Assembly (NCBI RefSeq): GCF_900117315.1
Contig: NZ_LT630337.1
Location: 2,737,601 to 2,801,600, forward strand
DNA length: 64,000 bases
Direction of reading: 5' to 3'
From: Bacillus massilinigeriensis
Lineage (GTDB): Bacteria > Bacillota > Bacilli > Bacillales > Cytobacillaceae
In this document: positions 48,002-55,820 of the stretch, piece after piece
Layout: each line of letters begins with the position of its first letter
Position numbering within the stretch: the first letter of the stretch is position 1
The notes under the pieces: model-generated
Database searches by the model: none
Told to the model about the DNA's origin: nothing
The model's input: only the letters and a program-made list of their open reading frames with translations
Program-made: the position numbers and the translations under genes

Positions 48002-48073
48002 TTATCCGCGATTTTTTCGATATTTCCGCGATAATCTCAATATATCCGCAATTATTTAGATATATCCGCGGAT
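48002..48073 (+). repeat. Four-unit 20-bp phased TATCCGCGAT array
   Basis: The cores ATCCGCGAT, TTCCGCGAT, ATCCGCAAT and ATCCGCGGAT start at 48004, 48024, 48044 and 48064, exactly 20 bases apart, with variable A/T-rich bases between them. The same core and period occur at 59325-59436. Confidence 0.8.
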
Positions 48074-48130
48074 AAAATCTTTTTCAAGTAACTCAATCCT
48101 TTCAAATATACTTGTGGAGAAATCAAAAAC

Positions 48131-48163
48131 GAAAAAAGGAAAACCACTAAATTAGGTTTTCCT
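48131..48163 (-). terminator. Terminator after the superoxide dismutase gene
   Basis: AGGAAAACC pairs with GGTTTTCCT across a 9-base loop and is followed by six T residues in the minus-strand transcript. Confidence 0.88.
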
Positions 48164-48175
48164 AGGCTACTCTAA

Positions 48176-49063
48176 TTAATAAGCCTTCCATCTTAGCTTT
48201 CTAGCTTGATCCCATCTTTCCTCGACATTGCGCCAATTCACGACATTCCACCAATTTTTCACATAATCCGCTCGATTATTTTTGTATTGTAAATAATAAG
48301 CATGCTCCCAAACGTCCAGTACTAAAAGGGGGATCGTATCCCATTGAGTTAAAAGCATATGCCTTTCAGATTGTAAGATTTCAAGATGACGTGATCTTGG
48401 GGACCAAACCAATATTGCCCAACCAACGCCCTCGACCTGTTTAGCAGCCTCTGTAAACTGATTAACAAAGGCCTCGTAGCTTCCAAAATAGCTTTCTATT
48501 TCCTTCAAAAGACTGCCCTGTGGTCTACCTCCACCCTGCGGACTCATATTATTCCAAAAGATTGTATGCAAATAATGCCCTGACCCATGGAAGGCTAATT
48601 CCCTTGACCAATGCTTCACAAGCGAAAAATCCTTGTCTTTCCTTGCCTTTTCAAGCATTTTTTCTGCTTTATTCAGTCCATCAACATAGGATTGGTGATG
48701 TTTTTTATGATGTAATTCCATAATTTCTGCTGATATATGTGGTTCAAGGCCATTGTACCCATATGGTAATGGAGGAAGGCGATGGCCTCCTATGGGAACT
48801 GACGGCTCTTTTACAAATATCGAACCGAGCTGTTGCCTTTTTGTAAAGTAGGTTTCCATATTTTCATGAAGTTTTCCAACCTCATTCTGTAATTTTGCAA
48901 TATCCTGCTCTTTTGATGATGAAATTCCCTCCATCATCTCTGCAAAACGGTCAAGATTCCTCCATACCTCTTCGTTCCTATCAATAGCTTCCGATTCAAG
49001 CAGAAATTTGATTTCTTTATTCCATTGAAGCACTTCTTTTACATAATCATCAAACTTACTCAA
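48176..49063 (-). CDS. Fe/Mn superoxide dismutase with N-terminal helical extension
   Basis: The C-terminal 200 residues are a complete iron/manganese superoxide dismutase. The four metal ligands are visible as H118 (MELHHKKHH), H166 (LHTIFW), D250 and H254 (LDVWEHAYY), with the gateway Y126. In front of it is a 90-residue extension, rich in charged residues and predicted helical, not found in SodA. Total length (295) resembles the SodF-type proteins of Bacillus (about 280). The extension has no signal peptide, so the protein is cytoplasmic. Metal preference cannot be read safely. The gene is monocistronic between ypuI and dacB, where B. subtilis 168 has none. Confidence 0.88.
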   Translation of the reverse strand: MSKFDDYVKEVLQWNKEIKFLLESEAIDRNEEVWRNLDRFAEMMEGISSSKEQDIAKLQNEVGKLHENMETYFTKRQQLGSIFVKEPSVPIGGHRLPPLPYGYNGLEPHISAEIMELHHKKHHQSYVDGLNKAEKMLEKARKDKDFSLVKHWSRELAFHGSGHYLHTIFWNNMSPQGGGRPQGSLLKEIESYFGSYEAFVNQFTEAAKQVEGVGWAILVWSPRSRHLEILQSERHMLLTQWDTIPLLVLDVWEHAYYLQYKNNRADYVKNWWNVVNWRNVEERWDQARKLRWKAY

Positions 49064-49157
49064 TTCTTTTCCCTCTTTTCTTTTTATATTGCTTCCATCT
49101 ATCCTATGAAAAGAGGGCTTGGATATTGAGCAAATTTAGGGCTTATTCGTTTTTCCA

Positions 49158-49185
49158 TAAAAAAACAGTGGCCCTCAGGACCACT
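49158..49185 (-). terminator. Terminator after ypuI
   Basis: AGTGGTCC pairs with GGGCCACT (one G-T pair) around a 3-base loop and is followed by GTTTTTTT in the minus-strand transcript. Confidence 0.85.
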
Positions 49186-49206
49186 TTTAAACTATTTCAG
49201 AATATA

Positions 49207-49701
49207 TTATTTTGATTGAATCATTTTCGTCCGATAATCGGTTTCGTAATATTCAAGATCTTCGCGGACTTTTTGAAATTCACCCTCTAAGCCCTTTAGA
49301 ATATTTTTAATGCTTTCTGGTGCCTCCTGGTGAAATTTAATTGAATTTCTGCCTGTATAGGCAGAACGGCTGTCTTCATACCAGGCATCATTCTTTGGGG
49401 AGAAAAATTCTTCAATGCATTGATGGTATATTTTATACAGAGTCTTTTCCGCTGCCCCTTTTGGGAAGGTTTCTGACTTAAGGACGATTTTACATGCTTC
49501 TAAGCTTTCATCACAGTATACAAGAATCTTTCGGAAGCTAGCAAGAATCCTTTTATAATATTGTTCATCTCCATTACATTCCTTCATCAAATCATTGATT
49601 GTTGTTTGATTTAGGTATTCCTCTGTCTTTAAGACAACATTGGTTAAGAAATGACTTACTTCCTCTAATTGAGTTTGAACCATTGTATTTCCCATGCTCA
49701 T
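49207..49701 (-). CDS. ypuI: YpuI, DUF3907 family
   Basis: This 164-residue soluble, mostly helical protein matches YpuI of B. subtilis in position (between scpB and dacB) and in its pattern, for example KIYHQCIEEFFSPKNDAWYEDSRSAYTGRNSIKF near residue 88. The family (DUF3907) has no known function. Two possible starts exist: the ATG at 49701, four bases after GGAGG, and a second ATG two codons later, ten bases after it; I list the first. Confidence 0.82.
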   Translation of the reverse strand: MSMGNTMVQTQLEEVSHFLTNVVLKTEEYLNQTTINDLMKECNGDEQYYKRILASFRKILVYCDESLEACKIVLKSETFPKGAAEKTLYKIYHQCIEEFFSPKNDAWYEDSRSAYTGRNSIKFHQEAPESIKNILKGLEGEFQKVREDLEYYETDYRTKMIQSK

Positions 49702-49753
49702 TATACCTCCGTATTAGAAATTATATTGATTGAAAAATAAAAATTAATGGAGC

Positions 49754-50140
49754 CTAGAGCTTTTCAGTATGTTGTTCTTGCATTTGTTGAAATAATTGAG
49801 GGAGTTCTCTAAAATCAAAGCCTTGAAAAAGGGATTGAAATTCACTTTGTGCATTTATATATACTCGTTTTCGTTCTTGAAATCTTGGATTTTTCATCAA
49901 TGCAACTAATGCGACAATATCCTTAAAATGAACATCCCGTCCACCTACTTTAAAGATGGGATTTTCTTTAAAGGGTGTAAACTCAGGAAAAAGCTCATCA
50001 AAATAACGAACATATAATACAGAAAGCTTTCTTTCCTCTCCATTTATTACATATGTAACTTCACTTCTATTAAAAAAATCCTCAGATGTATTTGATTTTT
50101 CCTTTTTTAATTCATAACCATTACAATCTTTTATGATCAC
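49754..50140 (-). CDS. Uncharacterised 128-residue protein
   Basis: I do not recognise this protein. It is soluble and charged, with no signal peptide or membrane segment. Phenylalanine and glutamate are frequent (YFDELFPEFTPFKENPIFKVG in the centre), and a glutamine-rich stretch (LPQLFQQMQEQH) ends it. Homology to domains was not evident. The start is a GTG at 50140 with AAGGG about ten bases upstream. It lies between scpB and ypuI on the same strand and appears to be part of that group. No counterpart stands at this place in B. subtilis as far as I know. The absence of stops and the ribosome binding site support a real gene. Confidence 0.65.
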   Translation of the reverse strand: MIIKDCNGYELKKEKSNTSEDFFNRSEVTYVINGEERKLSVLYVRYFDELFPEFTPFKENPIFKVGGRDVHFKDIVALVALMKNPRFQERKRVYINAQSEFQSLFQGFDFRELPQLFQQMQEQHTEKL

Positions 50141-50213
50141 TTAATCTCAACCCTTCCCCACCATTCGTAAATAATATAATACAAATCATTTCAAATGTAT
50201 CAATATAGAAAAA

Positions 50214-50288
50214 GACTGACTCAAAAAGTCACCTCCTATTGAAAAACATAATTTCCACAGGATTTTTGACTTTTTCCATTTGTCAGTC
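50214..50288 (-). terminator. Two-part hairpin terminator after scpB
   Basis: GACTGAC (50214-50220) pairs with GTCAGTC (50282-50288), and an inner AAAAAGTCA/TGACTTTTT pair strengthens it. In the minus-strand transcript it is followed by TTTTTC. The loop contains an AGGAGGTGA sequence, but no useful frame follows it. Confidence 0.6.
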
Positions 50289-50342
50289 ATTCTAATGAGT
50301 GATTTTATTTTATCATATTCTAGTGAGGAATGGTTATGAAAA

Positions 50343-50930
50343 TCATGAATCTAACGAATCTTTGAAATGGTCAAAAAATAAGTCTGCTTCCTCCTGGACA
50401 TACTCATCCTCTCCCTTTTCAGGAAGTGGAGGCAACTCTTTAATACTTCTAAGGCCAAAGTAGTCTAAAAACTCCTTCGTGGTTCCATATAAATATGCTC
50501 TTCCACTGCCTTCCGCTCGCCCAACCTCCTTGATTAGCACTTTAGCCACCAAAGTTTGGATTGGTCTTTCCGATTTTACCCCTCTTATTTCTTCAATTTC
50601 TATTCTGGTTATCGGCTGCTTATAAGCAATGATTGCTAAGGTTTCTAATGCAGCCTGAGACAAGGTTGTTGTATTTGGAGAATCCACCAGCTTTTTTAAA
50701 TAAGTGGAATGCTTCTTTTTGGTTGCCAATTGAAAGGTCCCTGCTAGTTGAACGATTTTTATTCCCCTGGAATCATTTTTTTCATATTCCTCACTTAGCT
50801 CTTGAATAATCTCTTGTACCTTATATTCATCCACTTCAATTGCCTCTGCAATTTGCTTTAAAGAAAGGCCTTCATCTCCTGCTGCGAAAAGAAGACTCTC
50901 AATTATTCCGTTCCAATTAATGATGTTCAA
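50343..50930 (-). CDS. scpB: Segregation and condensation protein B
   Basis: ScpB is a kleisin-interacting (kite) subunit of the SMC-ScpA-ScpB condensin that organises the replication origin. The 195-residue protein has two winged-helix domains, IIESLLFAAGDEGLSLKQIAEAI at the start and LSQAALETLAIIAYKQPITRIEIEEIRGV near residue 93, plus an acidic C-terminal tail. Its start lies five bases after the scpA stop. The length is close to the 197 residues of B. subtilis. Confidence 0.97.
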   Translation of the reverse strand: MNIINWNGIIESLLFAAGDEGLSLKQIAEAIEVDEYKVQEIIQELSEEYEKNDSRGIKIVQLAGTFQLATKKKHSTYLKKLVDSPNTTTLSQAALETLAIIAYKQPITRIEIEEIRGVKSERPIQTLVAKVLIKEVGRAEGSGRAYLYGTTKEFLDYFGLRSIKELPPLPEKGEDEYVQEEADLFFDHFKDSLDS

Positions 50931-50935
50931 TCCAG

Positions 50936-51682
50936 TTACCCTCCCTTTGACATCACATAAATGTCAGCAAAATTCATTTCCTGCTCTACAAATAATTCAT
51001 TTCTCTTCATAAGTTCTAAAATGGCAAGAAAAGTAACTACAATATGCTCTTTATCTTCAAACGGAAATAAATCAAAAAAGTTCATTCTTTTCTTGGCTTT
51101 TTGTAATACTGTCACAATTTCTTCCATCCGCTTTTCAATCGGAATCTCCTGACGGGTCACTTTTGTCGCTAATGGCTTTTGCAGTTTCTTCCTTCTCAGA
51201 AGCTTTTGAAAGGCAGCGAGCATGTCATACAAGGAGACGTTTAGATCAGCTTTCACTTGATTTTCTGACTTTGAAAAATCGGAAAGATCACTAGGAGGCT
51301 TCGTAAAGATTAAACCGCGCTCCTCTTCTAAATGCCTTAAATCACCAGCCGCTTCCTTATACTTCTTATATTCAACTAATCGTTCGACAAGCTCATCCCT
51401 TGGATCGTTCTCCATCCCCATTTCAAAGTCGTCTTCAAACATTTCTTCCTCATGCTTTGGAAGAAGCATCCTGCTTTTAATCTCTAATAGGGTAGCAGCC
51501 ATTACCAAGAACTCACTTGCAACATCTAGTTCGAGCTCGTTCATTGTGTGTATATACAATAAATACTGCTCTGTTATTTCAGCTACTGGAATATCATAAA
51601 TATCAATCTCTAAACGATTAATTAAATGTAGTAATAAATCCAGTGGGCCTTCAAATGCATCAATTTTCACTTTATATTGCAT
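50936..51682 (-). CDS. scpA: Segregation and condensation protein A (kleisin)
   Basis: ScpA is the kleisin that bridges SMC heads in the condensin complex. The 248-residue protein has the N-terminal SMC-neck-binding region ([31 protein letters not shown], about 8-38), a helical middle and a C-terminal winged helix ([20 protein letters not shown] near residue 215). The ATG at 51682 is five bases after GGTGG and matches the B. subtilis start; an in-frame GTG at 51694 is less likely. Its 5' region was apparently altered by the MITE-like insertion 48 bases upstream. Confidence 0.97.
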   Translation of the reverse strand: MQYKVKIDAFEGPLDLLLHLINRLEIDIYDIPVAEITEQYLLYIHTMNELELDVASEFLVMAATLLEIKSRMLLPKHEEEMFEDDFEMGMENDPRDELVERLVEYKKYKEAAGDLRHLEEERGLIFTKPPSDLSDFSKSENQVKADLNVSLYDMLAAFQKLLRRKKLQKPLATKVTRQEIPIEKRMEEIVTVLQKAKKRMNFFDLFPFEDKEHIVVTFLAILELMKRNELFVEQEMNFADIYVMSKGG

Positions 51683-52081
51683 ATTTTCCACCAATACTTC
51701 TATTCATAAAATTATTATATATCAATATTAGGCTGTTTTCGTATAGATTGTTGCTTTTATAACCGCAGCCTGAATACACACCGCTTTTCTGTGGGCGAGC
51801 GGTGAGCCTCCTCGTTGCTACGCTCCTGCGGGGGTCTCACCTTTCTCGCATTCCCTCAGGAGTCTACGTGTATTCAGGCTGCTATGTCATTACTCTCTAC
51901 TTATTTATCATCAAAATAACAACAAGCTTTGAGAAAACAGCCCAATATTAATAATATAGAGGAAGGAAGGGGATTGTCCAATAGAAATTTAAACCTTCTG
52001 TATTCAAGTCACTAAGAAATATCTTTTTCTAATACTTTATTGCTGTGTTAAACTATCGATATATGATTAGGAGGAGAATAA
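51683..52081. other. Divergent intergenic region of scpA and ypuF
   Basis: This 399-base region contains the MITE-like element (51731-51942) with its flanking duplications. The remaining 180 bases hold the start regions of both genes. A TATAAT-like sequence (51714-51719) faces scpA, and TTGCTG/TATGAT faces ypuF about 30 bases before it, both tentative. Confidence 0.6.
51731..51942. mobile_element. MITE-like element with 10-bp terminal inverted repeats
   Basis: The element begins GGCTGTTTTC and ends GAAAACAGCC, perfect 10-bp terminal inverted repeats that continue imperfectly inward (TTGTTG). The 8 bases CAATATTA flank it directly on both sides (51723-51730 and 51943-51950), as expected of a target-site duplication. 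Inside, GCAGCCTGAATACAC (51765-51779) and GTGTATTCAGGCTGC (51868-51882) enclose a GC-richer core. No transposase is encoded, so it is non-autonomous. The family is not assigned. Confidence 0.75.
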
Positions 52082-52615
52082 ATGTATCCAAAGGAATACA
52101 TAAAGTTCTTAGCACATTTTCACGGTGACAGGGATTATTTCGAATGCCATGAGATTTTAGAGGAGTACTGGAAAACCACAACAAAGCAAGCAAAAGACTC
52201 CATTTGGGTTGGTTTCATTTTACTTTCTGTTTCTTTATATCACCATCGCAGAAACAACTTCAACGGCGCTTTAAAAACGATCCAAAAAACAATACCAATC
52301 TTCACTATTCATAAAGCAGAACTTGAAAAACTAGGCTTGAGCCCCGATTTATTTTTGGATATGGTTACTTCAAAGCAAAGTGAAATAAGGTCAGGGGAAC
52401 CATATAGGAGCATGAATTTACCTATTGTTGATGCTATTCTATTAAAAAAGGGGATAGAAATATGTACCCAGCAAGGGATGGTGTGGGGAAAGGAAAGTGA
52501 TTTAACAAAAGACCTGCTTATTCATCGACATGCCAAAAGAGACCGTACGAGTGTTATAGAAGAGCGATTCAACGCATTGCAGCATAGGCAAAATAAGAGG
52601 TCTGACTCATCATGA
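52082..52615 (+). CDS. ypuF: DUF309 protein YpuF
   Basis: This 177-residue soluble protein has the DUF309 motif FHGDRDYFECHEILEEYWK (about 13-31) with conserved histidine and glutamate residues, followed by helices. The function of the family is unknown. It lies beside scpA, as in B. subtilis, but it is transcribed divergently. The ATG at 52082 follows AGGAGGAG. The last codons are basic and run to the hairpin shared with the converging ribT. Confidence 0.82.
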   Translation: MYPKEYIKFLAHFHGDRDYFECHEILEEYWKTTTKQAKDSIWVGFILLSVSLYHHRRNNFNGALKTIQKTIPIFTIHKAELEKLGLSPDLFLDMVTSKQSEIRSGEPYRSMNLPIVDAILLKKGIEICTQQGMVWGKESDLTKDLLIHRHAKRDRTSVIEERFNALQHRQNKRSDSS

Positions 52616-52628
52616 ATGAATCAGACCT
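52598..52628. terminator. Hairpin between converging ypuF and ribT
   Basis: AGGTCTGACTCAT (52598-52610) and ATGAATCAGACCT (52616-52628) form a stem with one mismatch. The left arm overlaps the end of ypuF. The T-tail is weak on both strands, so termination is only probable. Confidence 0.6.
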
Positions 52629-52654
52629 TAGAAGTTGTTATCTATTAAAATGTA

Positions 52655-53062
<408 letters not shown>

Positions 53063-53168
53063 TTAAACTCTTTCCATAGTATATGTAATTCATCAAATCT
53101 TTGTTTCTGAAACTTTATATAATGATATAATCATACAAAATTCAAGAAAGATGTTCAATCAATTTTTT

Positions 53169-53255
53169 TTAAGCGATGAATAGCCAATATATTAGTCCCC
53201 AAATAAGAGCAATTGCCAATAAAAAGAAAAATAATGCTCTATTGTTCTCCTTCAT
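53169..53255 (-). CDS. Possible 28-residue single-span membrane peptide
   Basis: This short open frame starts at an ATG (53255) and encodes MKENNRALFFFLLAIALIWG followed by LIYWLFIA, a charged start and one membrane-spanning helix of about 20 residues. An AGGAGGG sequence lies 14 bases upstream, longer than optimal spacing. The frame closes with TAA at 53169. Location is upstream of ribT on the same strand. It could be a real micropeptide or chance; I cannot assign a function. Confidence 0.4.
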   Translation of the reverse strand: MKENNRALFFFLLAIALIWGLIYWLFIA

Positions 53256-53425
53256 GCTTTCGTTTTTACCCTCCTGAAATTTCTTACTATTCGCCAATTA
53301 AAATTATTGTACACGAAAAAATGCAATTATGCTATGTTCAGCCTTATTCCTGATGTATTTATCCCTTTCATTCAGCTATAATCTTAATGTGGGAAAAGAA
53401 TCATCAATGCATGAAGGAGGACCAA

Positions 53426-54292
53426 ATGAAGAAAAGTAGTATCATTTTGATTGTTCTAGCCTTTCTTTTAACTTGGCCATTAAAAGGCTTTGCCGACGTT
53501 GCTGAAGGGGATATGATTATTACCTTAGGTGAAAACCTGACTGATTCTCAAAAAAGTTCATTATTGAAGGAAATGAAAGCACCTGATAATCCTCAAATCA
53601 TTACGGTGTCTAATGCAGAAGAACATAAATATTTAGGGAATTATGTAGCTAAATCATTAATTGGGACAAGGGCTATCTCATCCTCTGCGATTACTGTTGC
53701 AGCAAAAGGATCAGGGCTTGAGGTTGAAACCAATAACATTAATTGGGTTACAGATGAAATGTATATAAATGCTCTCATTACAGCAGGTGTCAAGGATGCA
53801 AGTATTTATATAACAGCTCCCATTCCTGTTTCAGGAACAGCAGCATTAACAGGGATCATCAAGGCCTATGAAATATCTGCTGATAAAACGATTCCGGAGG
53901 ATGTTAAACAGGCAGCAAACCAAGAAATGGTTGAAACAGCTAAGCTTGGAGAATCAATTGGGAAGGAAAACGCATCTGCGTTATTAGCAAAAATAAAAGA
54001 AGAAATAGCAAAAAACCCACCAGAGACAGAAGAAGAATTAAGAAATATTATTGAACAAGCGGCAAGTGAGCTTGGAATTAAATTAACAGAAAAGCAAATC
54101 CAAAGTTTAATCGACTTATTTAATAAGCTCAAAGACTTAAATATCGATTGGAACCAAGTTGGCGATCAACTAAATAAAGCGAAAGATAAAATTTCAAAAT
54201 ATCTTGAGAGTGAAGAAGGGCAAGGATTTTTAGATAAGCTTAAAGACTTTTTTGTAAGTCTGATTGATGCGATAAAATCCTTGTTTTCATAA
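53426..54292 (+). CDS. ypuA: Secreted DUF1002 protein YpuA
   Basis: This 288-residue protein has a signal peptide (about 1-20, IILIVLAFLLTWPLKGFADVAEGD) and the DUF1002 pattern VAEGDMIITLGENLTDSQKSSLL at the mature N-terminus, then ITVAAKGSGLEVETNNINWVTDEMYINALITAGVKDASI. It is similar to YpuA of B. subtilis, whose role is not well defined. The second half is helical. The ATG at 53426 follows AAGGAGGAC; an in-frame ATG at 53387 has no ribosome binding site. It converges on lysA. Confidence 0.88.
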   Translation: MKKSSIILIVLAFLLTWPLKGFADVAEGDMIITLGENLTDSQKSSLLKEMKAPDNPQIITVSNAEEHKYLGNYVAKSLIGTRAISSSAITVAAKGSGLEVETNNINWVTDEMYINALITAGVKDASIYITAPIPVSGTAALTGIIKAYEISADKTIPEDVKQAANQEMVETAKLGESIGKENASALLAKIKEEIAKNPPETEEELRNIIEQAASELGIKLTEKQIQSLIDLFNKLKDLNIDWNQVGDQLNKAKDKISKYLESEEGQGFLDKLKDFFVSLIDAIKSLFS

Positions 54293-54329
54293 AAAATAAG
54301 AGGCGACCAATGGTCAGCCTCTTATTTTT
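54292..54329. terminator. Bidirectional terminator between ypuA and lysA
   Basis: AAAATAAGAGGC (54293-54304) pairs with GCCTCTTATTTT (54317-54328), with T-runs on both strands. It covers the ends of ypuA (plus) and lysA (minus). Confidence 0.88.
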
Positions 54330-55639
54330 GCCGTTTCCTTTAGTGGAAGGTCTTGACGAATAATATCTTCAAACGACTCTCTCTTCACCACTAGCCTTGC
54401 CTTACCATTTTCGATAAAGACCACAGGTGGTCTAGGAATTCGATTATAATTGTTTGCCATGGAATAGCCATAGGCTCCTGTGCAAAAAACAGCTAATATA
54501 TCATTGCTATCGGCCTTAGGAAGTGGTAAATCCCAAATAAGCATATCTCCTGATTCACAGCATTTACCTGCTATAGAAACAGTTTCTTCTACTTCATCTA
54601 ACGGTCTGTTTGCCAAGACTGCTTCATATTTTGCTTGATATAATGCAGGTCGGATATTATCACTCATGCCCCCATCCACTGCTAAATAATGACGGACATT
54701 CGGAACATCCTTTCTTGAACCCACGCGGTATAGGGTTGTTCCAGCATCTCCAACAAGGGAACGACCAGGCTCTATCCAGATTTCAGGAGCTTTCATATCA
54801 TACTTATTCACATTTTGCTTTACTTCTTCAATGATTGCTTCTACATATTTTGATGGCTCAAGAGGGGCATCCTCTTCCGTATATTTAATTCCGAATCCGC
54901 CACCTAAATTTAAGACAGAAGGCTCGAAAGAAAGTGTTTCTTTCCATTCATTTAATTTTTCAAAGATTTTTCTTGCGGCTATAATAAATCCTGTGGTCTC
55001 AAAAATTTGAGATCCAATATGACAATGTAAGCCTAGAACATTCATCCATTCTGATTCAAGAGCCAATTTTAATGCTGCATCAACTTGTCCATTTTGCAAA
55101 TCAAAACCAAATTTTGAATCCTCTTGACCAGTTAAAATATAATCATGGGTATGTGCTTCAATCCCAGGAGTCACGCGTAATAGAATATTCATTTTCCGCT
55201 TCTTTTGCTTACAAAGGGACTGCAATAGTTTAAGCTCATGGAAGTTATCGACCACTATACATCCTATATGATAGTCAATAGCCATTGACAATTCGTCTAT
55301 GCTTTTATTATTTCCATGAAAATGAATCCGTTCTACTGGAAATTCTGCAGCAATGGCAGTATATAGCTCTCCGCCTGATACCACATCAAGGGATAAGCCC
55401 TCTTCCTCTGCAAGCTGAATCATAGCAATTGAGGAAAATGCCTTACTTGCATAGGCAACTTGTGCCTTAACGCCAAGTTTTTCGAAGGTTTTTTTAAATC
55501 CCCTAGCTCGCTCTCTAATTAGTGCAACATCATAAACATATACTGGTGTCCCAAATTCTTCAACCATTTCGACAGTATCTACGCCACCTATTTCTAAATG
55601 ACCTTGCTCATTTATGTTCATCGTCCCGTGATAAAGCAT
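54314..55639 (-). CDS. lysA: Diaminopimelate decarboxylase
   Basis: LysA decarboxylates meso-diaminopimelate to L-lysine with pyridoxal phosphate. The 441-residue protein has the PLP-binding lysine K66 in AYASKAFSS, HFHGNNKS near residue 105, the HCHIGSQI motif near residue 200, GGGFGIKY near residue 245 and GKCCESGDML near residue 355. Two adjacent ATGs occur; the second, at 55639, is six bases from GAGGG and was chosen, and the N-terminus then matches the B. subtilis protein. Lysine synthesis competes with use of diaminopimelate and DPA during sporulation. No lysine riboswitch was seen upstream. Confidence 0.97.
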   Translation of the reverse strand: MLYHGTMNINEQGHLEIGGVDTVEMVEEFGTPVYVYDVALIRERARGFKKTFEKLGVKAQVAYASKAFSSIAMIQLAEEEGLSLDVVSGGELYTAIAAEFPVERIHFHGNNKSIDELSMAIDYHIGCIVVDNFHELKLLQSLCKQKKRKMNILLRVTPGIEAHTHDYILTGQEDSKFGFDLQNGQVDAALKLALESEWMNVLGLHCHIGSQIFETTGFIIAARKIFEKLNEWKETLSFEPSVLNLGGGFGIKYTEEDAPLEPSKYVEAIIEEVKQNVNKYDMKAPEIWIEPGRSLVGDAGTTLYRVGSRKDVPNVRHYLAVDGGMSDNIRPALYQAKYEAVLANRPLDEVEETVSIAGKCCESGDMLIWDLPLPKADSNDILAVFCTGAYGYSMANNYNRIPRPPVVFIENGKARLVVKRESFEDIIRQDLPLKETAKIRG

Positions 55640-55769
55640 CATAATCCCTCATTCCAACCATTTTCTACGAAAATAAGAATAAATTCAATCCAACATCCTT
55701 TAATCCTTTGCTTAATTAAAAATTACTTTACCACACTGACTTAAAATCCGCAATAAAGGAAGGAGTCCA

Positions 55770-55809
55770 TAAAAAGACACCCCTTAAGGGATTTTCTATT
55801 AAGAGGTGT
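55770..55809 (-). terminator. Terminator after spoVAF
   Basis: ACACCTCTTAA pairs with TTAAGGGGTGT (one G-T pair) across an 11-base loop and is followed by CTTTTT in the minus-strand transcript, 12 bases past the spoVAF stop. Confidence 0.85.
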
Positions 55810-55820
55810 GATAGTCTAAA

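Larger units (their letters stand above)
47752..48175. other. Intergenic region with phased repeats, between sod and dacB
   Basis: The 424-base region contains two G7 tracts 20 bases apart (47968 and 47988), a four-unit 20-bp phased array (48004-48073) and the superoxide dismutase terminator (48131-48163). No open reading frame of note was found. Confidence 0.6.

Noticed and set aside
50214-50288. Short gene in the scpB terminator loop, from AGGAGGTGA
   Set aside because: The only start in position yields about 12 codons, and the sequence is explained by the hairpin.
55640-55820. Possible lysine riboswitch before lysA
   Set aside because: The leader is short, AT-rich and contains the spoVAF terminator; none of the L-box conserved segments could be found.
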